64,000 bases of DNA from Kibdelosporangium banguiense. GTDB lineage: Bacteria; Actinomycetota; Actinomycetes; Mycobacteriales; Pseudonocardiaceae. Below are positions 61,090-64,000 of this stretch, piece by piece (within the stretch, counting starts at the first letter, position 1; the number at the start of each line of letters is the position of its first letter). The position numbers and the translations under genes are program-made. The stretch spans positions 7,329,203 to 7,393,202 of the forward strand of contig NZ_JAGINW010000001.1 of assembly GCF_017876405.1 (NCBI RefSeq), in the 5' to 3' direction. The notes under the pieces were generated by a model. That model had not been told where the DNA came from. It made no database searches and worked only from the letters and a program-made list of their open reading frames with translations.

Positions 61090-62431
61090 CGGCGGGGACC
61101 CCTGCCTTCGGGCGTGGGGAGGAAGCCGATTCTGTTGGTCTGGGCGTGGTGTGCCCGGTTTTGTCGGTGTCGGCCGTTAACGTTGGGTCCGTGTCTCGCT
61201 ACCGACTGTTGCCTGCACCTGAGCAGGTGGCTGAGTTGCTGGAGCATTGTGCGCAGGCCCGGTTCGTGTGGAATCTGGCCTGCGAGCAGCACGCGCATTG
61301 GCGGCCGGGGCGTGCCGCAGCGCCAGGCTACAACGAGCAGGCGCGTCAGTTGACGGAGGCGCGGGCGGAGTTTGCGTGGTTGCGGGCGGGGAGCGTGACG
61401 GTGCAACAGCAGGCGTTGCGTGATTTTGCTCATGCTATGAGCAGCTTCTTTCGCGGAATCCATCGCAGGCCGTCCTGGCGAAAGGCGGGCCGGGATGAGG
61501 GGTTCCGGCAGGTCGGGGTGAAGCCGGAGCATGTTCAGCGGCTCAACCGCCGGTATGGCCGGGTGTTGGTGCCGAAGGTGGGGTGGGTGCGGTTTCGTTG
61601 GTCGCGTGCGGTGCCGGAGGGGGTGAAGTCGTATCGGGTGACGTGTGATCGGGCGGGCCGGTGGCATGTCGCCTTCGCCGCGATCCCTGATCCGATCCCT
61701 GGCCCCGGCAATGGCCAGACCGTCGGGCTGGACCGTGGTATTGCCGTGTCGGCCGCGCTCTCGACTGGTGAGCTGCTGGTTGTTGCGGGGTTCAGTCAGG
61801 GTGAGCGGCGGCGGCTTCGGCGTCTGCAGCGCAGGCTTGCTCGCTGCGCGCGCGGGTCGAACCGGCGCGCGCGGGTCAAGGCGGCGATCGCGAGAGTCAA
61901 GGCCCGTGTGACGGAGCGGCGTAAGGATTGGGTGGAGAAGATCTCGACCGATCTGGCCCGCCGGTTCGATCTGATCCGGGTGGAAGATCTCGATATCCGG
62001 GGCATGACCCGCTCGGCGAAAGGAACCGTCGAGCGGCCGGGGCGCAATGTCGGGCAGAAGGCGGGATTGAATCGGGGCATCCTGGCCAACGGCTGGGGAC
62101 TGTTGGTGGCCCGCTTGCAGCACAAGGCTGCCGGCCGGGTGAGGAAAGTCAGGGCCGCGTACACGTCGCAGCAGTGTTCTGCCTGCGGGCATATCGCGCC
62201 GGAGAATCGTCAGAGCCAAGCGGTTTTCCGGTGCGTCGCCTGCGGGTTCGCCTGCCATGCTGACGTGAACGCGGCTCGTAACATCGCCGCCGGGCGGGCG
62301 GTGACAGCGCGGGGAGCCCTCCAGCCGTTGGGCGGGGCTGTGAACCGTGAACCTCACCTCGCTACCTCCGCTCCCTGAGTGGTGGGTGGTGGGTTGGAAT
62401 CCCCCGGCTTCAGCCGTGGGGAGGACGTCAA
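61090..62431 (+). mobile_element. IS200/IS605-type element carrying only tnpB (IS1341 group)
   Basis: 1342-bp element. Left end: follows TTCAT at 61085-61089 and carries a hairpin CCCCTGCC-TTC-GGGCGTGGGGA at about 61099-61120. Right end: hairpin CCCCCGGCTTCAGCCGTGGGGA followed by GGACGTCAA ending at 62431, the typical right-end sequence of this group. Both hairpins are in the same orientation, as expected for this family. No tnpA and no target duplication. Excision at these borders restores one reading frame across the two flanking half-genes. Confidence 0.82.
61191..62378 (+). CDS. tnpB: TnpB RNA-guided endonuclease
   Basis: A 395-residue OrfB/TnpB protein from GTG 61191 (VSRYRLLPAPEQVAELLEHC, the normal N-terminus; the longer frame from 61146 is less likely). 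RuvC-like catalytic residues are visible: D181 in VGLDRG, E265 in IRVEDLDI, D358 in CHADVNAARNIA. The zinc ribbon CSACG...CVACG lies between the last two. All are intact, so nuclease activity is possible. TnpB cleaves DNA guided by an RNA from the element's right end. No TnpA is present, so mobility would need one in trans. Confidence 0.9.
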   Translation: MSRYRLLPAPEQVAELLEHCAQARFVWNLACEQHAHWRPGRAAAPGYNEQARQLTEARAEFAWLRAGSVTVQQQALRDFAHAMSSFFRGIHRRPSWRKAGRDEGFRQVGVKPEHVQRLNRRYGRVLVPKVGWVRFRWSRAVPEGVKSYRVTCDRAGRWHVAFAAIPDPIPGPGNGQTVGLDRGIAVSAALSTGELLVVAGFSQGERRRLRRLQRRLARCARGSNRRARVKAAIARVKARVTERRKDWVEKISTDLARRFDLIRVEDLDIRGMTRSAKGTVERPGRNVGQKAGLNRGILANGWGLLVARLQHKAAGRVRKVRAAYTSQQCSACGHIAPENRQSQAVFRCVACGFACHADVNAARNIAAGRAVTARGALQPLGGAVNREPHLATSAP

Positions 62432-62448
62432 CTCGGAGGCAACGTAAC
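62340..62448 (+). ncRNA. Predicted omega (reRNA) guide RNA end of the TnpB element
   Basis: TnpB guide RNAs start within the 3' part of tnpB and cross the element's right end into flanking DNA. Here the scaffold would end in the hairpin at 62400-62422 plus GGACGTCAA (62431), and the guide would be the flank beginning CTCGGAGGCAACGTAA at 62432. Borders of the RNA are not visible in sequence; this is inference from other IS605-type systems. Confidence 0.4.
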
Positions 62449-62962
62449 GCGGGGTCGTCTTCCTTGGCAGCTCGACGCCGATGTAGTAGTCACTGTCCTC
62501 GTAGCCGGAGTCCAGATCCCCACGCCGCAACGCATCCACGACAGCGGTCAGCTGCTCGGTCACCGATCCGGCCTCCAGGCCCACCGGGCCGTGGAAGTCC
62601 CTGCCGTATGCGATGAGCTGCCCGGACTTGCCGCCCGGACCGGGGTCGAGGTCGACCGCGCACTCGTTTCCGCCGAAGTCGGAGCCGACGACGACCCACC
62701 AGTCGTTGCGCGAAACCCGGCGCACGGCATCGAAGGGATAGGCCTCCATCACTGCCCGGCCGAGCCCGAACAAGCCGTCTTCCCAGCCCCAGCAGCCCGG
62801 ATCGCGCTCGAGATAGCGGTCCACGACTGTGCGCAGGGGATACAGGCTGTATCTGTCGAGCAGGCCGATCTCCTTGAGGTCGTGGCAGAGCCCACTGACA
62901 ATCCCGGGCCGGATTGGGATCGGTCCTGCCGGGGTATACCTGGAGGGAGACAAAACGACCAA
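62432..62962 (-). pseudogene. 5' half of the gene split by the TnpB element (SUKH/SMI1-like part)
   Basis: About 177 codons with a segment WEDGLFGLGRAVMEAYPFDAVRRVSRNDWWVVVGSDFGGNECAVDLDPGPGG that resembles the C-terminal core of SMI1/KNR4 (SUKH) proteins, then a tail YEDSDYYIGVELPRKTTPRYVASE. Beyond the element border the frame continues into the antisense of the IS right end and stops at 62354, giving 26 meaningless residues. The 5' start is unclear: only TTG and an internal GTG are available, so further decay is possible. SUKH proteins often serve as immunity factors. Confidence 0.6.
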
Positions 62963-62973
62963 AGGGGATCACG

Positions 62974-63120
62974 ATGGCCGGCTTGTTGACCCGGATCAAG
63001 GCTTTCCTGCGCGGTCCCAAGGGGCGACAGATGACGAACAAGGCGCGTGAGATGGCCAAGGACCCGCGTAACCGTGAGCGCGCCCGCCGGGCGGCGGACA
63101 AGCTTCGCCGTAGGCGCTGA
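62974..63120 (+). CDS. Small highly basic protein
   Basis: A 48-residue protein, MAGLLTRIKAFLRGPKGR followed by QMTNKAREMAKDPRNRERARRAADKLRRRR: a short hydrophobic amphipathic N-terminus followed by a Lys/Arg-rich helix. The ATG has AAAGGGGATC upstream, and a TATACC box lies about 35 bp before it. The composition suggests binding to nucleic acid or membrane; no family is recognised beyond similar small actinomycete proteins. It ends 14 bp before the DUF1232 gene. Confidence 0.6.
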   Translation: MAGLLTRIKAFLRGPKGRQMTNKAREMAKDPRNRERARRAADKLRRRR

Positions 63121-63134
63121 GTACGGAACCTCCG

Positions 63135-63446
63135 ATGCCGGAGCCGGGCTGGGATGTGCTGTCCGCGTTGGGTGTTGTGGCGCTGATCGTTGTCGTGGTC
63201 ACCGCGGTAGTTGTGGTGGTGCTCGCGATCGCGATGATCCGGCGGCACCGCAAGGTGCATCAGCCTGGTGTTCCGGTGTCGGCCAAGGTCTCGTACTACG
63301 GATCGATCATCTATGCCGTGCTGCCGGTTGACCTGCTGCCGGACCCGATTCTGGTGGACGATATCGGTGTGCTGGCGGCCGCGCTGGTGTACGTGGGCAG
63401 CGTGCTCAAGCGGGTCAGCCGTAAGCGCAGCCAACCTCTGGGTTAA
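63135..63446 (+). CDS. DUF1232 (YkvA-like) membrane protein
   Basis: A 103-residue protein. One strong membrane helix at about residues 9-33 (ALGVVALIVVVVTAVVVVVLAIAMI), then the DUF1232 core SYYGSIIYAVLPVDLLPDPILVDDIGVLAAALVYVGSVLKRVSRKR, with the signature LPxDLxPD. The domain's biochemical role is unknown. It follows the small basic protein closely. Confidence 0.82.
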   Translation: MPEPGWDVLSALGVVALIVVVVTAVVVVVLAIAMIRRHRKVHQPGVPVSAKVSYYGSIIYAVLPVDLLPDPILVDDIGVLAAALVYVGSVLKRVSRKRSQPLG

Positions 63447-63541
63447 GCACAGTCGGCGCAACCGGTCGATGTCCAGGGGAAGGCCTCCGGAGCCGCTCCA
63501 GACCCAGCCGGCGAGGTCCTTCCTGAACCCAGCTTGCTTCC

Positions 63542-64000
63542 TTACGGGAGGACTCCGTTGCGGAGAGTGCCGAACAGTCGCTCGAGGCGCGCACGGTGAT
63601 CGTCCACGACGGCGCTCAGCGGCTCCTCGGCGGTGAGACGACGCGCGGTCTCCACCAGCACGGTGCCATAACCGGCGATGAAGAAGGCGGCGAGTAGTGT
63701 CTCGTCGCCGTCGAAGGCCGGGTCGTGTTCGAGTTCCTCGGCGAGGATCCGCTGAAGTTCGGCGGAGATCTCTCTCGCACGGGCGATCAGCGCGGGTGAC
63801 GCGGCGACGGTCCGGAAGAAGGGGATGGAGCCGTCGCCGACGCCGGACAGCGCGTGCCGGTCGTCGAGGAGACGGAGGCTCACCTCGCGCAGAGACGCCA
63901 GCACGTCGACGCCCGCAGCGCGGTCACGCACTGCCGAGCGCAGCAGCTCGACGGCGTCGACCTGGCGATCCAGGAGCAGGTCCTCCTTGCGCGGGAAGTG
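63542..64000 (-). CDS. TetR/AcrR family regulator (5' end outside window)
   Basis: The frame is open to the window edge; the visible N-terminal part HFPRKEDLLLDRQVDAVELLRSAVRD is the end of a TetR HTH (YxHFxxKEDLL), so at least 35-50 residues lie upstream. The C-terminal helices (SPALIARAREISAELQRILAEELEHDPAFDGDETLLAAFFIAGYGTVLVETARRLTAEEPLSAVVDDHRARLERLF) match the TetR_C_17 (MftR-like) domain type. The target is unknown. Confidence 0.85.
   Translation of the reverse strand, partial: HFPRKEDLLLDRQVDAVELLRSAVRDRAAGVDVLASLREVSLRLLDDRHALSGVGDGSIPFFRTVAASPALIARAREISAELQRILAEELEHDPAFDGDETLLAAFFIAGYGTVLVETARRLTAEEPLSAVVDDHRARLERLFGTLRNGVLP

Noticed and set aside
61098..61128. Remnant of a second IS element, because the left hairpin resembles the right-end motif
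   Set aside because: Same-orientation hairpins at both ends are normal for IS200/IS605 elements, and the reconstructed gene fits a single insertion.
1..64000. CRISPR arrays, tRNA or rRNA genes, NRPS or PKS modules
   Set aside because: No regularly spaced repeats, cloverleaf-like sequences, rRNA sequence, carrier-protein, condensation or ketosynthase motifs were recognised on reading.

Overview
The window is high-GC, densely packed DNA with GTG and occasional TTG starts and many 4-bp ATGA or GTGA gene overlaps. It also has large TetR, AfsR-like and two-component regulators, a cellulose-type LPMO and a StrR-type pathway regulator. This points to a filamentous actinomycete. The style fits the Pseudonocardiales (Kibdelosporangium, Lentzea or Amycolatopsis-like), but that placement is inference from gene content, not a phylogenetic result.

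Layout. (1) 1-7200 is metabolic: the end of a dipeptide-type ABC ATPase, a MaoC-like protein, an acyl-CoA/AMP ligase, a TetR regulator divergent from an amine-oxidase-like flavoprotein, and a TetR regulator divergent from a DsbA-fold oxidoreductase / 41-aa peptide / SDR operon with a clear double operator. (2) 7400-9150 holds two uncharacterised proteins. (3) 9158-32858 is the most interesting part: a biosynthetic gene cluster without NRPS or PKS genes. A leftward set (StrR-like regulator, guanidino-group hydrolase, antiporter, ATP-grasp ligase, MFS exporter) diverges from a rightward operon of about 15 genes. (4) 32851-43504 is a glycan-utilisation locus (GH29, GH38 and GH4 enzymes, DeoR regulator, PfkB kinase, sugar ABC importer). 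(5) 43493-47369 is an ABC exporter plus two-component system. (6) 47551-60531 is a mixed region of secreted proteins, an LPMO under a CebR-type operator, a zinc carboxypeptidase-like protein, flavin monooxygenases, an AfsR-like regulator, an MFS exporter and a methyltransferase. (7) 60562-62962 is a gene split by a TnpB-only IS200/IS605-type element. (8) The window ends in a small basic protein, a DUF1232 protein and a partial TetR gene.

How the cluster may work. Two paralogous SidA/PvdA-type amino-acid N-hydroxylases are followed by a PP-loop ATPase, a free-standing cupin, a free-standing methionyl-tRNA-synthetase-like protein and a D-amino-acid-oxidase-fold flavoprotein. N-hydroxylase plus cupin-MetRS is the known hydrazine-forming machinery (Spb38/Spb40 of the s56-p1 pathway). 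Here the usually fused cupin-MetRS is split into two overlapping genes. Downstream are an ATP-grasp ligase, a peptide-binding-protein homologue with no signal peptide, both subunits of coenzyme-B12 glutamate mutase (3-methylaspartate supply), an asparaginyl-tRNA-synthetase-like enzyme without an anticodon domain, an FMN glutamate-synthase-domain protein and a permease. The combination suggests a hydrazine- or N-N-bond-containing, 3-methylaspartate-derived small molecule assembled by stand-alone ligases. The product cannot be named from sequence alone.
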